The position numbers and the translations under genes were made by a program. A stretch of DNA of 64,000 nt from Pseudisothecium myosuroides. Taxonomy: Eukaryota; Streptophyta; Bryopsida; Hypnales; Lembophyllaceae. Below the pieces are notes generated by a model. The model was not told where the DNA came from. It did no database searches and saw only the letters and a list, made by a program, of their open reading frames with translations. This document shows positions 1 to 11,120 of the stretch, piece by piece. How positions within the stretch are numbered: the stretch's first letter is position 1; every line of letters begins with the position of its first letter. The stretch lies in NCBI GenBank assembly GCA_951799445.1, contig OX637288.1, forward strand, positions 32,653,288 to 32,717,287. Direction: 5' to 3'.

Positions 1-277
1 AACCAAAACCATACATGCCAGGCATTCCGGGGGCCGACTCTTCATTCTCATAGATTGGGGCGGGGTGGTCATAACCATGAGACGCTCCCTTGAAGTCATC
101 AAAGCCTTCCTTGTTGTCATCGAGTCCAAAATGATCAGGCTTGAAGTCATCCGGTGCTCGAAACGAGCTGTCGAATCGAGCAGAGTCCAACCTAGAGCTG
201 TCAAACCGAGCTGAGCTGTCAAAGCTGCTGAACTCACTTAGGTCATCGCCACCACCTGAGTAAGCTTCGTAGGCCAT
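1..277 (-). CDS. Probable clathrin light chain, N-terminal part (runs off the left edge)
   Basis: The minus strand opens with ATG at 277-275 and stays open to the window edge (92 codons). The protein starts MAYEAYSGGGDDLSEF, then has short repeats of the type FDSSARFDSSRLDSARFDSS, an acidic stretch rich in Asp, Phe and Gly, and ends GMPGMYGFG at the edge. Plant clathrin light chains have an acidic, disordered N-terminus with FDSF-like and YGFG-like segments before the heavy-chain-binding helix, which would lie outside the window. Such a protein would sit on clathrin coats at the plasma membrane and trans-Golgi. The family call rests on composition and short motifs only, since the conserved helix is not visible. 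That this is a real coding start is better supported: the frame is open, and a good splice acceptor lies 32 bp upstream of the ATG. Confidence 0.5.
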   Translation of the reverse strand, partial: MAYEAYSGGGDDLSEFSSFDSSARFDSSRLDSARFDSSFRAPDDFKPDHFGLDDNKEGFDDFKGASHGYDHPAPIYENEESAPGMPGMYGFG

Positions 278-1650
278 ACTTGCGATATATATCTAGGCCT
301 CGGAATATCCTACATACAACACAGGAATTAAGTCACGAAACGGATATACAAAATATCCAACCAGCTTCATGTCACATATTGGAATCCAACAAATACAGAA
401 TCATATCAACTAAGCAATGTGGGAAATATTCATCGCTAACAGAAAGCCCAACTTCCTGTGATGCCATAATTGAACTCACGATTGAGCACCAATTGGACAG
501 ATCTATATTGCAAAACCTTCGAGGAGAGTGTACCATGTAAGCGAAGGGTCCAGAAGACAGTACCCATAGACGGTACACATAGACGTATTGATCAAGTTTC
601 CTGAGCGTTCAAGATCTAATACTCTCTATCATGTATCTGCATATGCAGAAAATCGTACTGATCCACATTAAACACCAAATGTACTCTCATTTCTCTACTC
701 CACTTCAATCTTCGCAAAATTCTTCAGTCGGAATCTGTTTCACCAGACTTCACCAACATGCAACCTCCGGGAAAATCGTCACACTATTTCTAACTCTTAT
801 TAACAGTACTCAGGAGCTCGCCGCGAAACACATCAAAATATAAAAACTGCCCGAGTGTAGGAACAAAAGCCAACACTAGCAACGCAATTGAATAGCTCAC
901 GACACAATCATCTGTGTCCAGTTCAGGCAAAACAAAATGGTCCAGTTTCACATGCAAATAATAGAGATAAAATCTAGAGTCAATCGCACAGACGAGTATT
1001 ACAGAACCAATACGCGAAGAGTACCAAAACAGTAACACCCCTAAGAAGTAGAAAAATGCAAATCTCATAACGACCACGGCACACAATGTCAACAATAATG
1101 AGCCACCTTGCTGACCTCGAATATGTAACAATCACTACAAACCGAGATTCCAACACCTGAATCCTACCACAACTAGGTCCTTCAAATGCGAACGATCCTG
1201 CCCCGCAACCCTAGATGAGGAAAACTCCGAACCAGACTGCCAGGAGTCCCCTACAACCGCAAACGACAGATCTAAGCTGCACTACTCCTACACGAATGCC
1301 CCCGGCCGCATCACGCACATCCACCTCGACCAAACCCCAATGTGTAACCCTCGACAACGACTACAAGCCCATTTCAGCACCAAAAACTTCGAGAAAGGTA
1401 CCAAACGAACCAGAAAAAGAATCGTAGATGGAGATGAAAGGGTACATACCTGCGATTCGAGGCGCACGAGAGCGCGGAGTGGGATCGAAATGCACGCGAT
1501 CGAGAAACCAGCAAGCAGGGAAGAGACGGCCCGCGTTGCGAAGAGAAGGCATGAGAGTTCCAGGGTAAAGAGTTTCCAGACGACTTCCGTTCGGATGAAT
1601 GTTGTCTCTGGTCGATGAATGGTGATGATGTATGGATGAATATCGTGCGC
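278..1650 (-). promoter_or_regulatory. 5' leader with a leader intron of the left-edge gene
   Basis: On the minus strand an acceptor ending TTGTATGTAG lies at 310-311, leaving a 32-bp leader exon (309-278) before the ATG. A matching donor, AATCGCAG then GTATGTAC, is at 1449-1448. This predicts a leader intron of about 1140 bp (1449-310) and a first noncoding exon from 1450 up to about 1600. The open frames inside the interval are short and on both strands, so I do not call a gene here. Leader introns are common in highly expressed plant housekeeping genes; here it is inferred from splice-site sequence only. Confidence 0.5.
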
Positions 1651-1757
1651 ACTTATGGAAGTTCTTCGTCAGCTGTGCAGGCGAATGATTGGAGGAAATC
1701 GTGGACGCGCGGCAGTTGGCGTCTCATCAGGGTGCCCAGTCAAGGGGTTCTAAGGTA
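1651..1757. other. Upstream flank of the left-edge gene
   Basis: Mixed-composition DNA between the presumed first exon and the first MITE. It probably contains core promoter sequence, but I see no clear TATA box. Confidence 0.3.
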
Positions 1758-2167
1758 AGGTAGGAGGCTGTAAAACAGAGCGGGCATTTAGAATGGACCC
1801 TATAAATGGCTGTGAAATGGACATGAGTTGGTTCTGAAACTGACTAGTATAGTCATTGAATGAATCAAGGAAACAAGCATTTTTAATTGCAAGAGCCAAT
1901 CATTCTCTTTGCTTTCCCCATTTTGATTTAGAATTGCAAGCGAACCGTTTATGAAAAACCTAGGGTCACAAATAGGGACCTGTGACCCAACTCGTTTGAA
2001 AATTCATAAGTAATTCAAAAATGCTCGGAAAAATACAAAACCACTTGGGTTAGATTCCTCATCAACTTCTCTATGTCTGAAAAATGAGCTAAAAATATTC
2101 CCATCCAAGGAAATACATGAAAAAGGGGGACCAGCCCTTAGATGCTCCATTTCTGAGCCTCCTATCT
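1758..2167 (+). mobile_element. AGGTAG-type MITE, copy 1 (TA target site)
   Basis: The left end reads TA then AGGTAGGAGGCTG; the right end, on the other strand, reads TA then AGATAGGAGGCTC. The interior (GCAAGAGCCAATCATT, and AAAATTCATAAGTAATTC near the middle) matches the element at 7465-7875 in the same orientation and the adjacent element in the opposite orientation. About 410 bp with no coding frame. A TA target duplication points to the Tc1/mariner group. Confidence 0.65.
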
Positions 2168-2554
2168 TAGTATGCTCTGAAAGCGACTATTTAAGGGATG
2201 GTCTGCGAATAGAAATATTTTTGAATCATTTTTCAGAGAAAGAAAAATGGATGCAGAACGTAACACAAGTGGTTTCATATTTTTTGAATCATTTTTGAAT
2301 TACTTATGAATTTTCAAAAAAAACTGTTGTAGGCACCTATTTGTGATCCTAGGTCTTTCAAAATTCGACCACTTGCAACTTCTAAAGTGATTTGAATAAA
2401 TGAAAGACAATGATTGGCTCTTGCAATAAATATTGTTTTTCTCTTGATTCTCTCAATGGCTTGAGAGGTCCATTTAAGGACCACCTAATGTCCATTTCAG
2501 ACCTAAATATAGGATCGATTTGAAGAGGCTGCTCGCTTTTAGAGCAGACTACCT
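2168..2554 (-). mobile_element. AGGTAG-type MITE, copy 2, inverted
   Basis: This is a reverse-complement relative of 7465-7875: its right end, read on the minus strand, is TA AGGTAGTCTGCTCT, and it shares the CACTTGTGTTACGTTC block. It abuts copy 1 head to head, sharing the TCTTA junction, so the exact left border is uncertain by a few bases. Confidence 0.65.
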
Positions 2555-2724
2555 TATAGTGAGGCTCAATGTAATTAGTGTGATCGTTTTCAATTTGTTA
2601 ACCCTTTTTAATTACCCCCTTAAAAAATGAATATTGTATAGCTAGGGCTTCCTGTTGTTGTGCACAACCATCAATGATTGTGTTGCAAGGAAGAGATATC
2701 TATTCTTTTTTTAACTCTTAAATG
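2555..2724. other. AT-rich spacer
   Basis: About 170 bp of AT-rich sequence between two transposons. Nothing recognised. Confidence 0.4.
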
Positions 2725-3473
2725 TTAACCCCTAAAGGACCAAACTGGGTTTTTTGGCAACATAGCGATTTTGGGCAGCTCACTACGAATGGAGTTTTTA
2801 TTTTTTTTCTTTGAAAATTTTACACAACATGTGTCCAAGGAGTAGCTTTAAGGCCCAACAATTTTCATAACTTTTGACTACATAGATAAAAAGTTATTGC
2901 ATGATATGTGATTTTCTTTGAACTTTGGGCAGCCCGGGCAGCTCTGAAATTTTCTTTAAAAATGATTTTTTTTAAAAATAAAAATTTGAAATTGGTTCCT
3001 TAGATTTATATAAGCGTGGGAAGCTTTGAATCATTCAATTCCGATCAATGAGTCAAAAGTTATGAGGAGTTTAAGTTTGCGGGTAGGCATGGAGCCTTTG
3101 AAAACCATAACTACATGCAAACTTAAACTCCTCATAACTTTTGACTCATTGATCGGAATTGAATGATTCAAAGCTTCCCACGCTTATATAAATCTAAGGA
3201 ACCAATTTCAAATTTTTATTTTTAAAAAAAATCATTTTTAAAGAAAATTTCAGAGCTGCCCGGGCTGCCCAAAGTTCAAAGAAAATCACATATCATGCAA
3301 TAACTTTTTATCTATGTAGTCAAAAGTTATGAAAATTGTTGGGCCTTAAAGCTACTCCTCGGGTACATGTTGTGTAAAATTTTCAAAGGAAAAAAAATAA
3401 AAGCTCCATTCATAGTGAGCTGCCCAAAATCTCTATGTTGCCAAAAAACGCAGCTTTTTCCTTTAGGGGTTAA
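2725..3473. mobile_element. TTAA-flanked foldback element (near-perfect 749-bp palindrome)
   Basis: The element is bounded by TTAA at 2725-2728 and 3470-3473, with inner ends CCCCTAAAGG and CCTTTAGGGG. The two arms (about 2725-3085 and 3115-3473) are reverse complements almost throughout, around a loop of about 30 bp near 3086-3114. The block GGGCAGCCCGGGCAGCTCTG in the left arm has its complement in the right arm near 3253. TTAA target sites and termini starting with a run of C are features of the piggyBac group, and TTAA is also used by Kolobok and Sola3. Transcribed, it would fold into a very long hairpin. No coding capacity. Confidence 0.8.
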
Positions 3474-3973
3474 GGCAAACGTTTTGTGGCCGATGAATGA
3501 CAAGAAAATCTCGTGTGTAGGATAGAAGTGCAACTATTCATCTTCCAAATTTTGTGTGGAAAGGAAAGATCATGGATAGTAGTTTGACCTTCAATGAGCA
3601 CTTTTGATTTTTTTTCAAAGAAGATGATGTCATTAGATGCCAAAAGAAATGATCTCCACAGTCACCAGTCCCAACGTTCAAAGGTTATTTTTTCCTTTTA
3701 TTTTTCTCTAAATATGTCGACACCAATGAATGACAAGACATTGTAAACACATACACACACCAAAAAATAAAAATTTAATGACATCTCCACCACTGCCCAA
3801 AGTTTCATATTTCAACCTAGGTGAACCCTCTCTCATATAAATATCATCAAAAAAATAAGAATTTGAAATATTTCAACATATCTGTATGATTGATTCATGT
3901 AGAGAATTCTTTTCTTCTTTCCATCAATTGATATATTCATATGGGTATTCTTGCCAAGCTTCCTCAATGTATA
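3474..3973. other. Intergenic, no gene seen
   Basis: AT-rich sequence with short homopolymer runs. No coding frame with plant-like codon use, no clear repeat ends. Confidence 0.4.
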
Positions 3974-4571
3974 CAATAGAACCTCTCTAAAGTAATAGGG
4001 CCCAGACCGCCTACTAATATTACAATAGAAAGGTTTATTGATTTAGAGAGGGTCTCCATATTCAAGAATTTGTAGGTTGTTTAAACACAACAACGCAAGA
4101 AGTGAAGAGAAAGGCATATACGAAGCTGCCAAAGCAGTATAGGTGGTACATTTTGAGGAAAAGAAGGACCTTGTCATGAGCAAGAAACTTATTCAAAAGA
4201 CTATCTTAGCATTTTTGGCTGGGTCTAGGTCTAGCACAATTTGCTTACTAGCCAGCTTTCATTCAGTGCTACCATTTATTATACTCTCCGAGTCAAGACC
4301 ACCAGACATTATTATGTTAGAGAGGTTTATTGGCTTACAAAGTATTAGAGTTAATCGCAAACTTGTCATGTGTTTGTGAATATGTGTCAGAGGAAGGTTT
4401 AACTAAGAATAGAATAAAACAAATACGGCACCAAACTCAATCAGACCTGAGTTTGGATGCTCCAGGGAGTTTGGTCCTGCGTTTTTCCAAAACTCTGGCT
4501 CCTAGTCTCGAGTTTGCTCCGGGGTTTGCTCACTTTACGATTAACTCTATTGACTTAGAGAGGTTCTATTG
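3974..4571. mobile_element. Pogo/Emigrant-type MITE
   Basis: The ends are TA CAATAGAACCTCTCTAAAG and, in reverse complement, TA CAATAGAACCTCTCTAAGTC, with TA at 3972-3973 and 4572-4573. The plant pogo-like Emigrant/Lemi family has termini of the form CAGTAnAACCTCTATAAATT with TA duplications, which this matches closely. Fragments of the same terminal motif recur inside (4025-4055 and 4320-4345), so it may be a composite. Short open frames inside are not convincing genes. Confidence 0.7.
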
Positions 4572-4683
4572 TATTGATGGAATGAAGTGCATTTATTACA
4601 GCATTCATCATCCATGATTGTGTACTTTTTGGATTAATGCCTAAATTTCTTTGGGGATTTTTGTACAATTTTTCATTAATCAT

Positions 4684-5004
4684 CACTATAACAAAAGTTG
4701 GTAAAAAAGAACCGCACTCAAAATTCTTTTATCCACCGTTCTGCGCAGTCCCAAAACGACTGCAGAATCTTTTTTTTAGATTTCTGACTTCAATTTTCTG
4801 AATTTTGGGGCGTACAATATACCATTGGAAAGTTCTTGAAAATACCTTTCCAACAATATATTACACGCTCCAAAATTCGAAAAATTGAAGTCAGAAATCC
4901 AAAAAGAAGATTCTGCAGTTGTTTTGGGACTGTGCAGAACGGTGGATAATAGAACCGCACTTGATTTTGAGTGCGGTTCTTTTTTACCAACTTTTGTTAC
5001 AGTG
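4684..5004. mobile_element. Foldback MITE with CACTA-like ends
   Basis: A 321-bp inverted repeat beginning CACTATAACAAAAGTTGG and ending CCAACTTTTGTTACAGTG. The arms pair over most of the length (for example AAGAACCGCACTCAAAA with TTTTGAGTGCGGTTCTT). The flanking triplets are CAT on the left and CAA on the right, a weak match to the 3-bp duplication expected for CACTA elements. Confidence 0.65.
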
Positions 5005-5745
5005 CAATGTGCAAATATGTTATTTACGTCATTTTCATTGAAATAGTTGTAAAAAAAAGGATTTCTTAAAGATTCAATAATCAATTTGTATGAACGAGAA
5101 AGTATTTGGATGAAACATTTCATTGCAATATTTTATTCATCATCCACATATGGATGCCAGAGTTGGATTATAATCTTTAAAGTAATTGGATATTGGAAAA
5201 GAATAGTAAGGGTATTTAAATCCTAGTTTAAACCCCACAACAAGGGTGGAGGCTTTATCTTTGTTGTTCATGCCTTAAGAATCATATTTATCCCCTTTGA
5301 GTAAGCTAACTCTCAATCTCAAGAGAAATATTTATCCTCTCATTAATAATTTTGAACTCTTATTTATTCCATGAGGTTAAAATTGATACTCCACCTTTTC
5401 TTCACCCTTGGTGTGCCAAATTGCCAATGTGCCCTTAGATAAGTTGAGCAACAAAAATAAATCTTCAAAAGTCAGTTACAATATAATCCATCTATGATGG
5501 ATATGTCACTTTGGATTAGAATGAAGATTTGTCTTCTTGGTGCAAACAATTAGTTGAGCTTGAAATCTCTACTTTTTGCATCTTATATATCCTCCATTGG
5601 TGTGAATGTATGTAGAGAGAATCAACATCCAAATAGTAGATGATAAATGTTTGCAAGAGCTTTTTATAGGAGCTATATGAAACAAATGAAGTGCATCTAA
5701 CTTATTTTGAAGATTTATTCACAACAATTATTAACCTTTACAAGA
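5005..5745. other. Intergenic, no gene seen
   Basis: About 740 bp of AT-rich DNA. The only frames are short and AT-driven. No repeat ends recognised. Confidence 0.4.
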
Positions 5746-5907
5746 CACTAGGGGCTTTTTTGCGTTTCCTTGTCTCACTTTTCCTTGTGTGAGCAACAAT
5801 GTTGTAACTTTTCTTTGTATCACAATCCTGTGACACAAGGAAAAGTCATATGATTGTTGCTTACATAAGGGAAAGTGAGACAAGGAAATGCAAAAAGGCC
5901 CCTAGTG
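5746..5907. mobile_element. Small foldback MITE, CACTA-like ends
   Basis: A 162-bp inverted repeat starting CACTAGGGGCTTTTTTGC and ending GCAAAAAGGCCCCTAGTG. The arms continue through TTTCCTTGTCTCACTTT and its complement. The flanking triplets (AGA and AAA) do not form a clean duplication, so superfamily assignment rests on the CACTA start alone. Confidence 0.6.
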
Positions 5908-6628
5908 AAAGCATTGTAGAAAGGGGATGTACATCAAAAAATATAGAGGCCTTGAAATAAATTATGACAATAAGAATCTAAGACCAAAAACCTTTGGGTC
6001 TGTGTAGATATGAATTGATTCAGAACCTTGCACTCAAAACTTGATCTTAAAACATGAAGCATCAAGTGACCAAACTAGTTACATTGCTGAAAAATAAACA
6101 AAAAATATTTTTTAGCATAATAGATTAAAAAAAGCATAACAAATCTTCCTTAGGTATAATCTTCTTGCCCTAGTGGTAATTTTAATAATTAATGTAATTA
6201 TTAAGAGTATGTAAAATATCAGAAGAATTAGATTCCAAATTGTGTGTTGAATGTTTTGTTTTTCAAATTCAAACAGAAAATAATTCAATTTGGAATTTAC
6301 AAAAGCTTATAATTAATTTTGAAGTTTAAGGATTCACAAATGTAAAATATATATGTGTGTATAGTTTTAGAATGTGGTTTTCTAAAAAAATTAGATTTGG
6401 GACATTTATGCTTCCTAAAGAATTTATGAATTGATCCAAAAGTAGAATAGTACAAAAATTGCAAGCTCGAAAATAGTAGGCTACAATGTCAAGCTATGTA
6501 CCAAGTCACATTGAAAAGTACAACAGAAAAAATTTAGAGCCTTAAAAGGGTCGCCTTCCTTTGTCCTTGAGTTCATCCCATATGTTTAATGCAATCTCCA
6601 GTTTCTCCCTATTCTTTTTACTATTCTT
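5908..6628. other. Intergenic, no gene seen
   Basis: About 720 bp of AT-rich sequence without convincing coding frames or repeat ends. Confidence 0.4.
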
Positions 6629-7393
6629 GGGTACAAGCATGCTTGGGGGACCCTATAAACGTCATCACACAATAAAATGCAATGAAGTTCATTTCTTTAA
6701 TGTAGATTAGATTACAATTTTTTTTTATAGAAACTTAATTTTAATGCAAATTTACTTGTTTCAAGTAGAATACAATATGAAATCATTCAAAAAAAATTTG
6801 CCTTCAATTGATTAAAGTTGATAATATGATTCTTGAAGTTCCGTTGAAGACTCTGTCACAGTGTCCATTTTTCATTCAGGAATCAAGAAGGAATATAAAT
6901 ATTTAGTAGAAAGTGTTTTCAAATCACTTTATTGGTTTATGATGTTTTAATAACCAATTGTAGAAATCTATAATTTGATATGGGATATTTAACTATTTTT
7001 TATTATTTTTCAAATCATCTTAAATATAACAAGGAGGGGCTACGTTCAAAAGGAAATCAAAATTCGAGATTCCTTTGGATTTCATAATTAAAACATGAAA
7101 AGTAAGTTGTAAAGTAGTGAATAGGCAAAAAAATCATGGTAAAATTCTTGTATATACATGTAAATTTTCCATTGATATGATATCAGTTGCTAAATCCTAA
7201 TAAATATGAAAATTAGAAATTAAAGATTTAGTAGGTTTTGATTCATGAAAATGATTTAACTATATGTGTTGTAACAATAACCAATGTTTTCAAAAAATGA
7301 CTCTAATTTTTATTTGTGAAACAAGCTAATTGAAAATTATTTTATTCATGTTCTTTGGTTCCTGACTGGGGTACCCCTAGCATGCTTGTACCC
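6629..7393. mobile_element. 765-bp element with GGGTACAAGCATGC ends and a 4-bp TCTT duplication
   Basis: The left end is GGGTACAAGCATGCTTGGGG and the right end, in reverse complement, GGGTACAAGCATGCTAGGGG. It is flanked directly by TCTT at 6625-6628 and 7394-7397. The interior is AT-rich and noncoding. Four-base duplications other than TTAA are unusual for plant MITEs; the Sola1/Sola2 groups are among the few superfamilies described with them, so relatedness to those is only a suggestion. Confidence 0.6.
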
Positions 7394-7464
7394 TCTTAAA
7401 TTCTAAACGGCTGTAGAATTTGGGAGCTTTACATGTTCTAATTAAGTTTTTTGAACGAGGCATA

Positions 7465-7875
7465 AGATAGTCTCCTCTAAAAGCGAGCGGCCTCTTCAAA
7501 TCGACCCTATATTTAGGTCTGAAATGGACATTAGGTGGTCCTTAAATGGACCTCTCAAGCTATTGAGAGAATTGAGAGAAAAGCATTATTTATTGCAAGA
7601 GCCAATCATTGGCCTTCATTTACTCAAATCACTTTAGAAGTTGTAAGTGGTCAGATTTTGGAAGACCTAGGGTGACAAATAGGTGCCTACAATAGTTTTT
7701 TTTGAAAATTCATAAGTAATTCAAAAATGATTAAAAAAATATGAAACCACTTGTGTTACGTTCCGCATCCATTTTTCTTTCTCTGAAAAATGGTCCAAAA
7801 ATATTTCTATTCTTGGAAACCTATAAAAAAAAGGCAGACCAGCCCTTAAATGGTCGCTTTCAGAACATACTACCT
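7465..7875 (+). mobile_element. AGGTAG-type MITE, copy 3
   Basis: The best-preserved copy of the family seen at 1758-2554. TA precedes AGATAGTCTCCTCTAAAAGC on the left; the right end reads GACCATTT-type sequence, then CATACTACCT and TA at 7876-7877. Noncoding. Confidence 0.65.
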
Positions 7876-8800
7876 TATATCTTATACAATTAGAAGTATA
7901 TTTTTCAAGAGCTTTTCAATTATATTATTTATATACTATATGTCAGATTTGACAGAGAATTTCATTCACGATTGCTCTAATTAGTGTGAAGTATTCACAA
8001 AACTCAAGAGTGTGTACCTAGTACATTATTTTATAGCTCTGACTTGATTCAGGATTCTGATTATGTTTGTTACTGAGGGGCTTGTGGCCTCAATCTTGAA
8101 CACACAAATCTTGGTTGGCACATCAATCATCAGTCATTCAAAAATTCAGGAGACCCCTACTAAATCACTGATCAATACATTTCATCAGAACATTTCAAAA
8201 CTGTTTTCATGGCCAGTGGGAATCGATCAATAGAAGCTCATGTAGACTCTGCAGTTGATAAGTAAAAGTATCCGTTTTAAACACGTGACAAATCAGAGTT
8301 AGTAGTCTCTATTTGCAGGTCGAAGGTTAAGATTGAATCATACCTACAACTGTGGAATTATGTGAAATTCTGCGTCGATCTAGTCATTCACTAAGGCAGC
8401 CAGCTAGGTAGGGCACTAGTTAGTGTTACAAAATTACCTTTTCAAAAACAAACGGCACGCAGATAGGCTCCCTACTTTCTTGTAGAAATACTGAGAGTCA
8501 GACCTTCAAGCTAGATTCCATCACTAGAAGTTTGCCTCTCTGAATTGGTTTCGCAGTAGGATTGTCTCAAAATCTTGAGGTCAGTCTAGGCTCCACTTTG
8601 AGCTCAGTCGACGTCTAGGCCTGGTTTCAAAGTTTTGAGTACTGCAGGAAACTAGACGTGCTGAAGTCTGATTATACCCACAAGCCACATTTCCAAACAT
8701 TATTCAGTTTTAAAGCTAGTGCAAATTTGGTTAATGTGGACTAGAAATTCGTTGACAGAAGGAGCGAAGTTGAGTGAGGTCGAAGTGTTGGCCGTGATCG
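7876..8800 (+). other. Upstream region of the OMT-A relic
   Basis: From about 8030 this DNA is alignable with 22680-23545 (shared text includes GTAGCTCTGACTTGATT-like sequence and GAGGGGCTTGTGGCCTCAATC). From about 8490 it aligns with the leader of OMT-B at 13365-13590 (CTCTGAATTGGTTTC, AGGATTGTCTC). It is therefore the old promoter and leader of OMT-A. The TATAAATA box seen in OMT-C and OMT-D is not preserved. Confidence 0.55.
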
Positions 8801-8802
8801 AT

Positions 8803-9479
8803 GGCGGACGTACATCCCAATGCAATAGAACATCAATTAGTTTGGAGGAGGACGCAGCCGTACGTGGTGGTGATGGTGGACATGTGCACCAGCTGGGTCT
8901 ACTCGATCGATCAGCACTCCGCCCCATCGAGCAACTGGATCGATGTCCCCCACATTCTCGCCACCCATGCCACCCCCCGATCGATCGAATATGGCCACGA
9001 CGGTCGTTGAGGAGCTTCGATCTGTAGCACATGGTGAGTTTCATTCCATTAGCATCGTGGCAAAATTATTTTTCGTCCTTTTGGCACACTTTTGGATCAT
9101 GGTGCATGCAAACCTTTACATAAGTCCAGAGCTAGTCAAGATAGCTGCCAAGGTTTTAGAGAAAAAAGCTCTCATCGATCGATCTAAATTGGCAATTGGA
9201 AAACTACCAAGATAACATATGAAAATTAATTTATTGTGTTGGCAGGCCGGATGCGATGTGCCCAACAACCCATGTCCGCGCAACCTTGACAGACTCCTTC
9301 GACTGCTCACCATCAAAGGCATGTTTGCTGAGCACGTGACTACTGATGACAATACTCGCAATTTCTCATTAACCCTGCTGTCGAGATGTCTTGTGCCGGG
9401 GGATGGCACCCACTGAAACGCTGCGTTGCATTTCACCCTGATCGAGTCCAGATTATTCTGCCTCATTGGAGCATCTGAG
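8803..9479 (+). pseudogene. OMT-A: O-methyltransferase relic, exons 1 and 2 only
   Basis: Exon 1 remnant (about 8803-9032) still encodes MCTSW and VPHILATHAT, as in OMT-B and OMT-C, but in shifted frames. It carries extra CGAT/TCGA units: 4 extra bases near 8941 and 8 extra bases near 8982. Exon 2 remnant (9246-9479, acceptor TTGGCAG, donor GAG then GTATGTATG) has an expanded start and an in-frame TGA at 9414-9416 where the functional copies have CGA. Exons 3-5 are absent. The flanking intron 2 homology runs to about 10080 and the locus then ends in a retrotransposon remnant. It cannot make a methyltransferase. Confidence 0.85.
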
Positions 9480-10440
9480 GTATGTATGTCTGTAACACTA
9501 GCTGACTGAGTCTCCATCAATTGTTTATAGTGTACTTCATTTAATTTGCATCAATAGCCAATTCGAACATATCAAATCTATGTAAGATTCAAATGGGGAG
9601 ATGGAAGTTAACAGAAACTTACATACTGTAGTCTTGGGATCATATATGATAGATCCGGATTCACACTGAGACTCCCTAATCCAGTCCGAGGGCTCATCAG
9701 AGAGGACAACACCAAGGAAATCCCGAAAGTCCTGAGAGGCTCACACCCAAATTCACAGTGGCACTGTGAAATTCCACAATGGCTCTATGAATTCGAAGGG
9801 TGTATGGACATTTTGGATTTCTTTGACAATGAAAACTAGATTTAGTTCGGCAGAAAATAATTCTTAAAATGGATACAATTTGGGGGAGGAATTCTAATTT
9901 TGTGAAAAGAATCTTGAAGCACATTTTTGTTTTTAGCATTTGTCAGACCTCATTTTCTACCAATAATTAATTACTTGGCAAATATGTGCCAATCCTGTCC
10001 TGTCACTTAATTACTATAATGACATCATAAGCTCTAAATTATATATTCGCATTTCTTCTGTCAAATTCTTCTTAAGCCTGAACATACGGAATTATGTTGT
10101 GCCCTACGTGAAGGTCAGATTAGGGAGAAATTAAGTCATTTTTGTAAAATGGTGAGATGGAAGTTGACACTCAGAAACTTACATGGTCTTGGGACCATAA
10201 TTGATAGGGCTGGATTCACACTGAGACTCCCTAATCCAGTCTGAGGGCTCATCAGAGGGCGAAACCAAGGAAATCCCAAAACTCCTCAGACCCAATTTCA
10301 TAGTGGCACTGTGAAATTCCATAGTTGCTCTATGAATTCGAAGGGCGCTCGGCTGTTTGGATTTCTCTTGACAAGTGACAATGTAAACTAGTTTTAGTTT
10401 TGGTGTGATGAGAAAAAAATTATTGCTTTTGCATGAAGCA
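9480..10440 (+). repeat. OMT-A intron 2 remnant with a second partial copy
   Basis: 9530-10080 aligns with intron 2 of OMT-B, C and D (shared: GATTCACACTGA, GTGGCACTGTGAAA). A second copy of the same part starts at about 10150 and runs to about 10410 (same GGGCTCATCAGAGG and GTGGCACTGTGAAATTCC text). So part of the intron was duplicated in tandem, or two OMT relics lie back to back. Confidence 0.6.
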
Positions 10441-10504
10441 TCTCATAAATGCATCTAGTTGAGATCAACTGATAAATTTATTTGAATAAATTGTGGATTA
10501 TTAC

Positions 10505-11120
10505 ATAATGATTCTTCAACTGTCTTATATGAAGACAACAATGTTGGTGTTGCACAAACGCAAGTGGTTTTGTTAAAGGTGATCGAATTAAACATGTTGA
10601 TCCAAAACATTTCAGTTATACTGATGATTTGATTACAAATTGAGCATTTGAAATTAAAAAAATTATATCAATAGATAATCTTATTGATTCCTTCACTAAA
10701 GGTCTTCAAAATGTTGTATATCCATCATTGACTTATTCATGGCATTAGAATGCAGCAACTCAATATTTCGGAGCAAGAGATTCAATAGATTTTTATTATA
10801 AAACATATTGTTCTTGAAAATTGAAGAAACCTTTCCTATCCTTCAATGGATTTTTTCCCCTAGATTTTACAATGAGAATGGATTGATAAAGGTGATGATT
10901 GTACTCTTTTTCCTTCATCTATGGTTTTGCCCTTGACCATAATCAAGGATTTTCCAAACAAGGTTTTAATGAGGTAGCAACCTTAAATAATCTTGCAAGA
11001 CTACAGAAATTAGAACATATGACATTGTATGAAATTTTGTATAAATGTTATCTCAAGCGAAGAGGAGTATTAAGAAATAATATTAAATGCTCTCCAAACA
11101 CTATAGTTGAATAGTCAACA
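10505..11120 (+). mobile_element. Ty1/copia retrotransposon 3' remnant
   Basis: Translation, with one frame change near 10560, gives LYEDNNVGVAQ, then VKGDRIKHVDPKHFS, then IDNLIDSFTKGLQN. This is the pattern of the C-terminal RNase H region of Ty1/copia polyproteins (EDN, KHID or KHVDPK, DxxTKxL). Downstream text such as TTGTACTCTTTTTCCTTC, followed by AAGGTTTTAATGAGG, is typical of the 3' junction and LTR of plant copia elements. It contains stops and frameshifts and no 5' part. It lies where OMT-A loses its homology to the other OMT genes and probably truncated it. Confidence 0.7.

Noticed and set aside
8719..9027. Overlapping open frames of 60-114 codons on both strands over OMT-A
   Set aside because: They follow the decayed OMT exon 1 in wrong frames; the correct frame is interrupted.
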